Of a stretch of DNA of 33,956 nt, positions 20,300-27,595 are shown piece by piece. Source of the stretch: Candidatus Nomurabacteria bacterium (GTDB lineage: Bacteria > Patescibacteriota > Minisyncoccia > Phycocordibacterales > UBA9973); the NCBI GenBank assembly GCA_943348755.1, contig CALQYS010000009.1, forward strand, positions 1-33,956, written 5' to 3'. The notes beneath the pieces are model-generated. The model was not told the DNA's origin. It made no database searches and worked only from the letters and a program-made list of their open reading frames with translations. Made by a program: the position numbers and the translations under genes. Position 1 is the stretch's first letter. Each line of letters opens with the position of its first letter.

Positions 20300-20941
20300 A
20301 TGCAATTTTATAAAACTTATTTTACTGACAAAAATTTCCTTATATCTTTTTGGGGCGGTTTGATTCTCTTGATCACAAGCCTCTTTGTTCGATTCTTCAT
20401 AAGTGGTTATGTGAATAATTTACCTGATACACCAGTAGCTGACCTAATACTGAGCAACATAAGAGTTTACGATGTAAGTGGAATTTTTGTCTATGGATCA
20501 GTGTTGCTGCTTATTACGGGTGTTTTTGCAAGCCTCAGGAGGATCAACTGTCTGCCGTTTATGATGAAAAGTGTCGGTCTTTTTACTTTAATAAGATCGC
20601 TTTTTGTGATCCTCACCCATATCAGCGCTTTTCCAACTCATATAGTTATAAATTCATCTTTTTTTAATAAGGTGGTATTTACCGGTATCTTCACCGGTAA
20701 TGACCTTTTCTTCTCTGGCCATACGGGACTACCTTTTCTACTTGCCCTAATTTTTTGGGAATATGATAAAAATCTTAGAACGATTTTCCTTGGCTTCTCT
20801 ATTCTTTTTGCGATAGTCGTAATCTTGGGTCACATACACTACTCGATAGATGTTTTATCTGCTTTTTTCATTACATATGGCATTTTTCATATCTGTAGAT
20901 TTTTATTTAAAAAAGAATGGGAGTTATTTTTGCAAAAATAA
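20300..20941 (+). CDS. PAP2-like membrane phosphatase/phosphotransferase
   Basis: A 213-residue protein with about six membrane helices. The C-terminal motifs FFSGHTGLPF and GHIHYSIDVLSAFF match the C2 (SGH) and C3 (HxxxD) signatures of the PAP2/sphingomyelin synthase-like group; the C1 arginine-rich motif is not evident. Such enzymes act on lipid phosphates at the membrane. It follows the hydrolase by 30 bases. Confidence 0.75.
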   Translation: MQFYKTYFTDKNFLISFWGGLILLITSLFVRFFISGYVNNLPDTPVADLILSNIRVYDVSGIFVYGSVLLLITGVFASLRRINCLPFMMKSVGLFTLIRSLFVILTHISAFPTHIVINSSFFNKVVFTGIFTGNDLFFSGHTGLPFLLALIFWEYDKNLRTIFLGFSILFAIVVILGHIHYSIDVLSAFFITYGIFHICRFLFKKEWELFLQK

Positions 20942-20952
20942 TTTTTTTCCCC

Positions 20953-22167
20953 CTAATTCCACATATCCCAGATCATGCCAGCGATATTCTGAGGCTTACC
21001 TTCTAAAGCATAATAGTGCAAATCAATAAAGGGCAATGAATTGCATTCGATGATACCCCAGTGCTGGGACTCAGCTGATTTCTGGGGATCTGGAATAATG
21101 GCATCAAAACCCACTACGGCCAAACCCACTATTTTTGCTGCTTTTTCAAAAATTGAAACAAAACTCGGATGAAGATCACCTATCATCTCCATCGTTTTGC
21201 CCCCAAACAATCTACCTATACGATGTGTTAGAGGTAAAGAAACCCCAGTCGGTAAAACATCAGAAATGATAAACCCTGATCGCAAAAGATGGTCGTGTAA
21301 TTCTTGAGAAATTCTTATGGGCTCGACTCTATCGTGTCGTTTGCTATCCATATCCTCTATGAGTTCTTTTATGCTTTTTTTACCATCACCATGAAGTGTC
21401 GGAGCATCCCCCCTATAGAATCCGACCAGAATGCCGTTAACTAAAGTGGCCCGACAGACACTACCCTTTAGATGTTCCTCGACAATCAGCTGTGAACATA
21501 TTTCTCCGGATATAGCAATACCATCTTTAAGCTGTTCCAATGTATTAATATTAGTAATAGTGTGTCTACCACGTGACCCGACTCGGGGCTTAACAATTAT
21601 AGGTTTGTTTAGTTTAGAAAATGCATTTTTTATATTTCTCGAGCGAAAAAAGGTCAAAAGAGGTAATTTAAAATAAGATGGAACCGGAATTTTGTGTTTC
21701 TTAAATTCCTGCTTAAGTAAAACTTTATCATCCCAGTTTTTGCTCATATCTAAAAATTCAGGTCGGATGGGAATACTTTCAAAATAAAAATAATTATTCT
21801 GGTTCTTAATCTTAAGTAATGCTCGATATTGATCTAAGGGTTTACCCAAGAAAACTACTTGCTCCATTATTATTCCCCTCTTGTTGGCTTCTTCCCAGAT
21901 AATTCTAGAACGAAATGTATTAGCCTTATTTATATCACTTGAAAACTTGGCGAGTTTAAAAAAGACCAGTGTTCGAAATAAAAATTCCGGAACTAGGTCA
22001 ACAAAATCTTTCACAAAGGATGGAACATATTTTATAAATTTCCTTGCGTGATTATCAAGAGTAATTGAAACAATGCTCTCTAGAAAAGAATTGGTGTGGT
22101 TTATAGGAGCATCGCCACAATAAGAACAAAAACTTTTTTTTACATGTGGTTCATTTGGTTGCAACAT
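20953..22167 (-). CDS. ATP-grasp ligase-like protein
   Basis: A 404-residue ATP-grasp enzyme similar in its second half to cyanophycin synthetase/RimK-type ligases: LNKPIIVKPRVGSRGRHT (nucleotide-binding lysine and glycine loop), IVEEHLKGSVCRATLVNG and, at the C-terminus, GFDAIIPDP and WGIIECNSLPF (metal-binding Asp/Glu/Asn region). The N-terminal half has a possible metal-binding FCSYCGDAP near residue 14 and is otherwise unrecognised. It would join a carboxylate to an amine; the substrate cannot be read from sequence. It is convergent with the PAP2-like gene. Confidence 0.8.
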   Translation of the reverse strand: MLQPNEPHVKKSFCSYCGDAPINHTNSFLESIVSITLDNHARKFIKYVPSFVKDFVDLVPEFLFRTLVFFKLAKFSSDINKANTFRSRIIWEEANKRGIIMEQVVFLGKPLDQYRALLKIKNQNNYFYFESIPIRPEFLDMSKNWDDKVLLKQEFKKHKIPVPSYFKLPLLTFFRSRNIKNAFSKLNKPIIVKPRVGSRGRHTITNINTLEQLKDGIAISGEICSQLIVEEHLKGSVCRATLVNGILVGFYRGDAPTLHGDGKKSIKELIEDMDSKRHDRVEPIRISQELHDHLLRSGFIISDVLPTGVSLPLTHRIGRLFGGKTMEMIGDLHPSFVSIFEKAAKIVGLAVVGFDAIIPDPQKSAESQHWGIIECNSLPFIDLHYYALEGKPQNIAGMIWDMWN

Positions 22168-22183
22168 AATGACATAAACAGTA

Positions 22184-22208
22184 AAGAGACAGCTAAATAC
22201 TGTCTCTT
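22184..22208 (-). terminator. Hairpin between regulator and ATP-grasp genes
   Basis: aagagacag (22184-22192) and ctgtctctt (22200-22208) form a perfect 9-base stem with a 7-base loop. It lies downstream of the response regulator and upstream of the ATP-grasp start. The U-tract is weak (tttactgttt), so attenuation or regulator binding is an alternative to termination. Confidence 0.5.
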
Positions 22209-22340
22209 ATGGGGTAAGTAGCTGTGTTTGAATACTTTTCCTAGTGGTCTCCCTTAATCATAAATAGATTTAGTTAAAAGTTAATAATAACCGACCTAAT
22301 TATTATATCATATTTATCAAAAAGCACAGAAACAGTGATA

Positions 22341-23159
22341 CTATTTTTTATTCTCGCTTATCACCTCTTTTATCTGATCGATTATTTCATTTGGGGTAAC
22401 AGTGGCTTTCACCATAAAACGTACTGCGCCAAGACTTTTACCCTTTTCGATATCGCTTGCTTGTCCTAAATTGGAAAGAAGGATAACTGGTATATGTTTA
22501 ACTTTCGGATTATTTTTGATTCGACGTAAAATTTCGAAACCATCCATATCAGAAAGAACAATGTCGAGCATTACAATATCGGGAATTTCCTTATTGATAA
22601 TTTCCAATGCCTCCTCACCTTCGCTTGAATGAAAAAAAACACACTTAGTAAGAGAGAGTTTGCGGGCTATTATGTCATTGAGAAATTGATCATCCTCCAC
22701 CCACATAACTTTCTTACCCTCTAGGCTGGTTGTACTTGCTTTTTTATTTATAGCATCTTCGAGAGATGTAACTGGAACAGTAGATTCTTCGTCTTCTCTG
22801 AACTGAGCCCGCACCTTGACCAAAACTTCCTCTGGATCAAACTGTGCCTTAACGAGATAATCTTTAACTCCGAGTGCTAGTGCACGATTTATTTCAACAG
22901 GCTGTCCAGAATTTGAAACAATGATGACAGGAATGTCAGCTATTGAAGGGTCTTTTTTCTTGGCTTCTAATATTTCATAGCCGTTCATCGTCGGGAGAAT
23001 AATATCAAGTAAAACTAGATCAGGTTTAAAAGACTTTATTTTCTCATACCCTTTTAAGCCATCACCCACCAGGGCCACTTCAAACCTTTCAGCCTTTAAT
23101 TTTTGAGTTAATACATCCCCTAGGAGAAAATCGTCTTCAATTATCAAAATTTTTTTCAT
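22341..23159 (-). CDS. Response regulator with two tandem receiver domains
   Basis: A 272-residue protein made of two CheY-like receivers joined by a linker of about 30 residues. Receiver 1: EDD (8-10), D52 in LLDIILPTMNG, switch S82, K104. Receiver 2: EDD (155-157), D199 in MLDIVLSDMDG, followed by LLSNLGQ and VRFMVKA. There is no DNA-binding or enzymatic output domain, so output must be through protein contact. It is 50 bases downstream of the histidine kinase gene and is probably its target. Confidence 0.92.
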   Translation of the reverse strand: MKKILIIEDDFLLGDVLTQKLKAERFEVALVGDGLKGYEKIKSFKPDLVLLDIILPTMNGYEILEAKKKDPSIADIPVIIVSNSGQPVEINRALALGVKDYLVKAQFDPEEVLVKVRAQFREDEESTVPVTSLEDAINKKASTTSLEGKKVMWVEDDQFLNDIIARKLSLTKCVFFHSSEGEEALEIINKEIPDIVMLDIVLSDMDGFEILRRIKNNPKVKHIPVILLSNLGQASDIEKGKSLGAVRFMVKATVTPNEIIDQIKEVISENKK

Positions 23160-23209
23160 AGTTTTAATTTCATCAATATGCCGCTGAGTTTTTTAAATGG
23201 GTCATATTT

Positions 23210-24490
23210 TTATAAATTTTCCTGCAGTGGAACAGTAAAGTAAAAAGTGGTTCCCTTACCCTCTGTACTTTCAAACCAAATTTGTCCGCCATTTTTTTCA
23301 ACAATGGTCTTCGCGATATATAAACCAAGCCCTGAACCATCAGTTTCTTGCTTCATGGCATTACGAGCTCGAAAGAACTTTTCAAAAACATCTTTAGCTT
23401 GATTTTTGGGTATCCCAATCCCGTTGTCTTTAATTGAGATAAGTAAATGATCAAGCTCTTTTTTAACGTCTATCTCGATCTTCCCTCCTTCTATTGTATA
23501 TTTAATAGAATTTTCTAGCAAGTTTTGTAACACTGCACGCATCGTCTCGGGATCAACATAAGCCTTTGGCAAATCTTCAAATTTATTTTTATATTGAAAT
23601 GAAATATTTCTTTTTAGGGCCTGCGGAGAGAGTTCAAAAAGGACGTTGTCCATTAGGTCAACAATATCAGTGTGTTTAAATCCATAATGGATCCTGCCGG
23701 ATTGGATCCTGTCGGCTACTAACATATCATTGACAAGGGCAATCATCCTAGCATTACTCTCATAACTCTTCATCAAAAAGGTTTTTTGATCATTATTTAA
23801 GGGGCCCATGTCACCAGAGAGCAGCATGGACATAGTCCATTTTATACCAGAAAGGGGTGTACGCAGTTGGTGTGCCACCACCGATATAAAATTTGACTTA
23901 ACTTCATCGAGCTTCTGAAGTTTATCATTCGCCCGAGTCAGCTCTAAATCTCTTCGAATAAGCATCTTGGCACCTTTTTGTTGTTCAGCTAAAAGATTAA
24001 TGAGTTCGGCGGTTCTTTGCTTAATTTTATTCTCAAGATCATCATTTAATTTTTTAAGCTCTTGTGTTTTTTTCAATACTTCCCTTTCAAGTTCCTCTTT
24101 GGAAAGATAATTGATGCGATATCGCTCAAGGTAACCTTCGGGTATAAAGGGAATAATTATACGACCAACAAGATCGGTTGAATATTGTTTTTTAAGTTCT
24201 ATGTATATCTGTTCCAGGCGCAACTCAGTAAAATCAAAACCGAAAGATTCAAAAAGAACGTTTAGAATTTTTGTAACTGTATCTTTGAAAAGAGCACTGG
24301 AAAAAGAAAGTGGAAAATTATTTATTATTTTTTTACCAAAAAATCCTTTTTGAGTTGATGGAAGAAATATTTCTGTGACCGAATTTTCTCCGATTATTTC
24401 CTGTATGCGAGAAGAATTAAAAAAATCGGCTAAACTACCTATAAGGAGATTGGCAAATGTGATTATAATATCTTGCTCTTTATTATCCAT
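23210..24490 (-). CDS. Soluble histidine kinase
   Basis: A 426-residue kinase. Residues 1-130 form a helical N-terminal domain of unknown type, 130-200 a long coiled coil, then HisKA with H207 in VVAHQLRTPLSGIKW and HATPase with NLLENSIKYT (N box), IKDNGIGIPKNQ (G1), FEKFFRAR (F box) and GSGLGLYIAKTI (G2). No membrane helix is visible, so it probably senses a cytoplasmic signal or a membrane partner such as the three-helix protein encoded 24 bases upstream. Confidence 0.93.
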   Translation of the reverse strand: MDNKEQDIIITFANLLIGSLADFFNSSRIQEIIGENSVTEIFLPSTQKGFFGKKIINNFPLSFSSALFKDTVTKILNVLFESFGFDFTELRLEQIYIELKKQYSTDLVGRIIIPFIPEGYLERYRINYLSKEELEREVLKKTQELKKLNDDLENKIKQRTAELINLLAEQQKGAKMLIRRDLELTRANDKLQKLDEVKSNFISVVAHQLRTPLSGIKWTMSMLLSGDMGPLNNDQKTFLMKSYESNARMIALVNDMLVADRIQSGRIHYGFKHTDIVDLMDNVLFELSPQALKRNISFQYKNKFEDLPKAYVDPETMRAVLQNLLENSIKYTIEGGKIEIDVKKELDHLLISIKDNGIGIPKNQAKDVFEKFFRARNAMKQETDGSGLGLYIAKTIVEKNGGQIWFESTEGKGTTFYFTVPLQENL

Positions 24491-24514
24491 AGCTTGTTAT
24501 CTAGGGGAACCATT

Positions 24515-24841
24515 CTAACTAGCAACAAGTCCGGAAAGTTTACGAGTTGAGATAATAAATAAAATCATACCCACAGTCATTAAAAAGTGGTGAATATCAA
24601 ATGTTTGGCCGGTGACGTTATACATGTGCCCAAAAAAGGTTGACCATACAATAGCAAGGACATTGGCAGTCATACCTAAGTTGAAAAACTTAACAGCGGA
24701 AGAAAGTTTGCCGCCAAGTTTTTTATTAAGACGAATAAGAGAATAGATAGCGATAACGCCGAGGAGAATAGCGAAAAAATCTAACACGCCTTGCACTTGC
24801 AATACATTTTGGGAGATAGGAATCATTTCATTTGTTGACAT
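24515..24841 (-). CDS. Small three-helix membrane protein
   Basis: A 108-residue protein with three predicted membrane helices (about residues 18-37, 48-66 and 82-99) and short loops; HMYNVTGQTFDIHHFLM between helices 2 and 3 holds three histidines. I know no family for it. Position between the FIST gene and the kinase, with gaps of 35 and 24 bases, suggests a membrane subunit of the same signalling unit. Confidence 0.7.
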   Translation of the reverse strand: MSTNEMIPISQNVLQVQGVLDFFAILLGVIAIYSLIRLNKKLGGKLSSAVKFFNLGMTANVLAIVWSTFFGHMYNVTGQTFDIHHFLMTVGMILFIISTRKLSGLVAS

Positions 24842-24876
24842 AATATTAAGTTGAAAGTTAACTAATAATCTTCTAA

Positions 24877-26121
24877 TTAATCTGCTAAGACACAGATAAC
24901 GACTGTCTCATTGTGAAAAGCAGAATTACACTGTTCTATATTTTTAACTTCACCCCCAAGCGGTGCTTGCTCTCCATAAGTGTAAAAGCCAATGAGTGGG
25001 ACATTAATGCCAACAGCCTCTTGAATTGCATTTATTTCATCTCCGGATTTATCGCCGAAAAGTTTGTTGCGAGCTATGCAGTTAAATATAATGACTGCTT
25101 TCGGTGCACTACCGCCTAGTTGGGCTACGGCATCTGCTGCAGCCATCTTGGCTACTTTAACCGCTTCCTCGCGACTACCTATCATCAGACGGATTTCCGA
25201 ACCTTCTGGAATCTCAGCTGCGCATGTAATTGAACCATTCGCGTCAACAGAAATCGGATCTCGAATTAATAGCTCGTCACTTCCCGCAACTTTCATACCG
25301 AGCGGATAAGTAATAGCAAGCCTTGCTAAGGCTTCTGTTCTTAATATCTTTGCTTCTTCCTCACCGAAATAATCTTCATAAATCTTGACTGCTGGAATAC
25401 CGTTAATCTCGTGAACAACTGCTCCTTTAGATTTTGTAACTTTCATCGGTTCACCTACCGGAATCCAACCATGTTTTACACCAATACCCATTTTAAAATT
25501 ACCAGAGAGTCCAAGTCCCACTACTGAACCCGAATAGACTTTATCATTTACATATTGGTAAGTTTTTTTAAATGCAAAATCATCTCCCGATGCCCCGCCA
25601 ACAACCGGGAAATGAGCTCCAAGAGAATCCAGCACCCCGCGGACGATATCTGCGCCGTTACCCACCAGCACATCTGGCAACATCATAAATGCTTTAAGTG
25701 AATTACTACCAGCTTGTTCTTTCACCTTATCGGCAGCAAATTTACCTGCCTCGCGCGGATCTTGCAGAATGTGCTGCCCAACTCCGACAAAGTATTTTAT
25801 TTCTGGAGATTTTATTGCCATCACAGACACAGACCTTTCCTTGACTGGACCAGAAGTTGTAATCTCTCCGGATGTTGAGGAACCTACGAGAAGTGCTTTC
25901 GGAGCCACAGATCGTACTCCTTGTAACATCTTCTCCTGATCGTATTTAACAGAAGAAAAAACAATTAATAAATCCGGATTCTTGTCACCCAGTTGTTCTA
26001 TTGCATCCTGACATGCATTTACTCCAACCGCGTAAGCATCCTCTCCATACGCCATCCCCACACTAGCTAAAATTCCTTTTGTTTCCATAGAAATGGTTAA
26101 GTTATTTTGTAACCATTCCAT
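24877..26121 (-). CDS. FIST-domain sensory protein
   Basis: A 414-residue protein with FIST N and FIST C domains. PDLLIVFSSVKYDQEKMLQG and ALLVGSSTSGEITTSGP mark FIST N; GVNVPLIG-type sequence (VGINVPLIGFYTYGEQAP) near the end marks FIST C. FIST proteins are thought to bind small ligands such as amino acids and occur with kinases. The ATG at 26121 follows a TATATA box (26132-26137) by 10 bases; an internal ATG at 26088 would remove 11 residues and align better with homologues. The promoter lies only 11 bases from the mobile element's left end. Confidence 0.85.
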   Translation of the reverse strand: MEWLQNNLTISMETKGILASVGMAYGEDAYAVGVNACQDAIEQLGDKNPDLLIVFSSVKYDQEKMLQGVRSVAPKALLVGSSTSGEITTSGPVKERSVSVMAIKSPEIKYFVGVGQHILQDPREAGKFAADKVKEQAGSNSLKAFMMLPDVLVGNGADIVRGVLDSLGAHFPVVGGASGDDFAFKKTYQYVNDKVYSGSVVGLGLSGNFKMGIGVKHGWIPVGEPMKVTKSKGAVVHEINGIPAVKIYEDYFGEEEAKILRTEALARLAITYPLGMKVAGSDELLIRDPISVDANGSITCAAEIPEGSEIRLMIGSREEAVKVAKMAAADAVAQLGGSAPKAVIIFNCIARNKLFGDKSGDEINAIQEAVGINVPLIGFYTYGEQAPLGGEVKNIEQCNSAFHNETVVICVLAD

Positions 26122-26131
26122 TGTAACAATT

Positions 26132-26137
26132 TATATA
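26132..26137 (-). promoter_or_regulatory. Possible -10 of FIST gene, next to attL
   Basis: TATATA, 10 bases before the ATG. A -35 at normal spacing would fall inside the mobile element (about 26155-26160), so the insertion replaced the original upstream sequence, which would have been the tRNA-Ser gene. Confidence 0.35.
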
Positions 26138-26148
26138 GACCAACGCTA

Positions 26149-26152
26149 GCGG
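26149..26152. other. Left attachment half-site (attL core GCGG)
   Basis: The core is followed by gggttactgg, identical to one side of the internal inverted site. To its left is host sequence ending ccaacgcta, not repeated elsewhere in the window. Confidence 0.7.
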
Positions 26153-26337
26153 GGGTTACTGGACAAAGTTCGAAATTACTTCGAGCAAAATCCAAATGAT
26201 TAAATTACTAAAAATGGACTCGGCAGGGCGAAACAATATTTTTGGGGATATGGGTTCGCCCTGCCTCGGCTAATGTTTTTGAAATTCGGCGAGATTCGGA
26301 ATTCTGCCCGCAGGAGGGGTTTGGGGAGGAATGCGGG
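26149..26337 (+). repeat. 189-bp perfect inverted repeat, left copy (A)
   Basis: Reverse complement of 31901-32089 without a mismatch that I could find. It contains an internal hairpin, ggcagggcgaa with ttcgccctgcc, and a second one, cccgca with tgcggg, near the cargo side. No protein-coding gene is supported in it. Confidence 0.95.
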
Positions 26338-26422
26338 AAACACAAAATCCAAAATGCTCGGTGCCTTCGTGTATCATATCACATTGTGTCAGGTCTAAAG
26401 GAATACACCCTCGGCATCCGCC

Positions 26423-26441
26423 TCGGGAATTTCCGCTAGGG
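26423..26441 (+). repeat. Inverted repeat arm, left
   Basis: tcgggaatttccgctaggg is the reverse complement of the block at 26708-26726 (ccctagcggaaattcccga). Nearby gagcgcc/ggcgctc words also match, so the arms are about 35 bases with gaps, enclosing about 270 bases. Confidence 0.75.
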
Positions 26442-26462
26442 CTACGAGCGCCAGTTCTAGGT

Positions 26463-26502
26463 ATGGGAACGGCTCAAATACCAGTAAATGAGCCGTTCCC
26501 AT
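26463..26502. repeat. Palindromic hairpin repeat, intergenic copy
   Basis: A 14-base perfect stem (atgggaacggctca with its complement) and a 12-base loop. The central 30 bases occur again, inverted and nearly identical, inside the winged-helix gene at 27082-27111. Confidence 0.85.
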
Positions 26503-26510
26503 TTCTGGTT

Positions 26511-26533
26511 GGGGAGAGGATTCTCCTCTCCCC
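26511..26533. repeat. Perfect hairpin
   Basis: A 10-base stem ggggagagga/tcctctcccc with the 3-base loop ttc. No U-tract follows on either strand. Confidence 0.8.
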
Positions 26534-26707
26534 AGTGCGTTGCCTCGGTTCGTGCTCCTTTCAGTCGCATCCCGCAGAGCGGGACAGGGCTCACCCCACC
26601 CGGCCGCACAAACCCCTCTCAGTTTTTTCATGTCCGTGTTTATTGTGTCGCTTTCGCTACGAACTTATGAATTGCATATCACACAGGCGCTCGTCTTTAG
26701 CCCAGAC

Positions 26708-26726
26708 ACCCTAGCGGAAATTCCCG
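26708..26726 (+). repeat. Inverted repeat arm, right
   Basis: ccctagcggaaattcccga, partner of 26423-26441. Read outward from the hairpin region, both arms translate to a similar peptide, LAEIPE followed by Ala/Gly/Asn-rich sequence. Confidence 0.75.
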
Positions 26727-26754
26727 AAGGCGCAAATGCAAATACGCTTGACCC

Positions 26755-26778
26755 AGTCCGTCTGAGTACAGACGGACT
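26755..26778. repeat. Perfect hairpin with 4-base loop
   Basis: agtccgtctg and cagacggact flank agta. It lies 48 bases after the stop of the winged-helix gene and could end that operon, although only short U-runs are nearby. Confidence 0.75.
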
Positions 26779-26825
26779 ACCCACCCATTCGCGCGTAAAT
26801 TTTGCTCCCTTAAATTTTTAAATAT

Positions 26826-27377
26826 TTAAATTCGAGAATACGAAACTCCTTTTCCAGTTTTTCCACTTTGTTTTATTTTCCCTTCTTTTTCTAGTTGTGA
26901 GAGATATCTTGTTGCTGTTGCGTCCGAGACATGAAGAAATTTCTCGACTTCATCATTCGTAATTTTAGATTGTTGTAAAAACAGAGACATTACTTTATCC
27001 AGTTTCTTTCTTTTTCTGAATTGGATTGCGTTTCGGGCAGATATTAGAAGTTCACGAGCAAGCGAAGATTTTTGTTTTACCAACGGCTCATTTACTGGTG
27101 TTTGAGCCGTTTCAGGTTTAGAAGTTCGATTATCCTCAATTTCAGGGCTAGATTCCGATTCTGGCCTTATGGGTTCAGGCTCGTTTTCTGCTCCATTAGC
27201 ATTATTGACCGGAATGGCACTTTCGCTATTCCTAGGGCTTTCTAGGGCCTCTGAAGGCACATCCGAGGGTTCGGAAATAGGGGTAATTTCAGGTGCCTGC
27301 TCGGTGGGCTCTTGGGGGCTTGTAGGTAAAGAGTTTTCTTCGGGAGTTTGGTTTTGGTCTTGGTTTTCGTCAGACAT
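26826..27377 (-). CDS. Winged-helix protein with long disordered N-terminus
   Basis: A 183-residue protein. Residues 1-100 are Pro/Glu/Ser/Thr-rich and certainly disordered; residues about 103-183 contain a basic helix (RNAIQFRKRKKLDKVMSLFL) followed by a winged helix-turn-helix, ITNDEVEKFLHVSDATATRY, and a wing KIKQSGKTGKGVSYSRI. It probably binds DNA, perhaps as a regulator of the operon. It is the last gene after the Shedu-like nuclease and the small protein, with 6 bases between genes. A palindromic repeat (27082-27111) encodes TAQTPVNEP in the disordered part. Confidence 0.75.
   Translation of the reverse strand: MSDENQDQNQTPEENSLPTSPQEPTEQAPEITPISEPSDVPSEALESPRNSESAIPVNNANGAENEPEPIRPESESSPEIEDNRTSKPETAQTPVNEPLVKQKSSLARELLISARNAIQFRKRKKLDKVMSLFLQQSKITNDEVEKFLHVSDATATRYLSQLEKEGKIKQSGKTGKGVSYSRI
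27082..27111. repeat. Palindromic hairpin repeat, copy inside a gene
   Basis: aacggctca and tgagccgtt form a 9-base stem with a 12-base loop; 11 of 12 loop bases equal the intergenic copy at 26463-26502 when that is reverse-complemented. It is translated in the disordered domain of the winged-helix protein. Confidence 0.8.
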
Positions 27378-27383
27378 ATCAAT

Positions 27384-27590
27384 TTAGACATCATAACCCT
27401 CTTTTTCATATTTATCTAAAAATTCTTCAGCCTCTTTTAGTGTTTTAAAAAAACTAACTTCGTGTCCTATACCATCTCTGTCTATTTTATTTTTCTTCCG
27501 CTTAGTATTAAAGACAGAAAACTTGTTATCAGTTTCCATAATGTCAAACCAATATTTTTTAATAAATTTTTCTTTGATTATTTTGTGCAT
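27384..27590 (-). CDS. Small basic protein in Shedu-like operon
   Basis: A 68-residue protein, Lys-rich at the N-terminus, with alternating aromatic and charged residues and a C-terminal helix (FKTLKEAEEFLDKYEKEGY). I recognise no family. It is 5 bases after the nuclease stop and 6 bases before the winged-helix start, which supports it as a real gene and as part of the same functional unit, for example an accessory or inhibitor. Confidence 0.6.
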   Translation of the reverse strand: MHKIIKEKFIKKYWFDIMETDNKFSVFNTKRKKNKIDRDGIGHEVSFFKTLKEAEEFLDKYEKEGYDV

Positions 27591-27595
27591 TATTG

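Larger units (their letters stand above)
26338..26825. other. Hairpin-rich non-coding region at the cargo edge
   Basis: No gene is supported across these 488 bases; the open frames on both strands lack starts, family resemblance and normal composition. The region is GC-richer than its neighbours and contains at least three strong hairpins (26463-26502, 26511-26533, 26755-26778) plus a larger inverted repeat near its ends (about 26423-26441 with 26708-26726). It could be decayed coding DNA, nested palindromic repeats, or a region folded for replication or recombination. Confidence 0.6.

Noticed and set aside
26331-26821. Several overlapping open frames in the hairpin-rich region
   Set aside because: They overlap on both strands, follow hairpin arms, and show no domain or normal composition.
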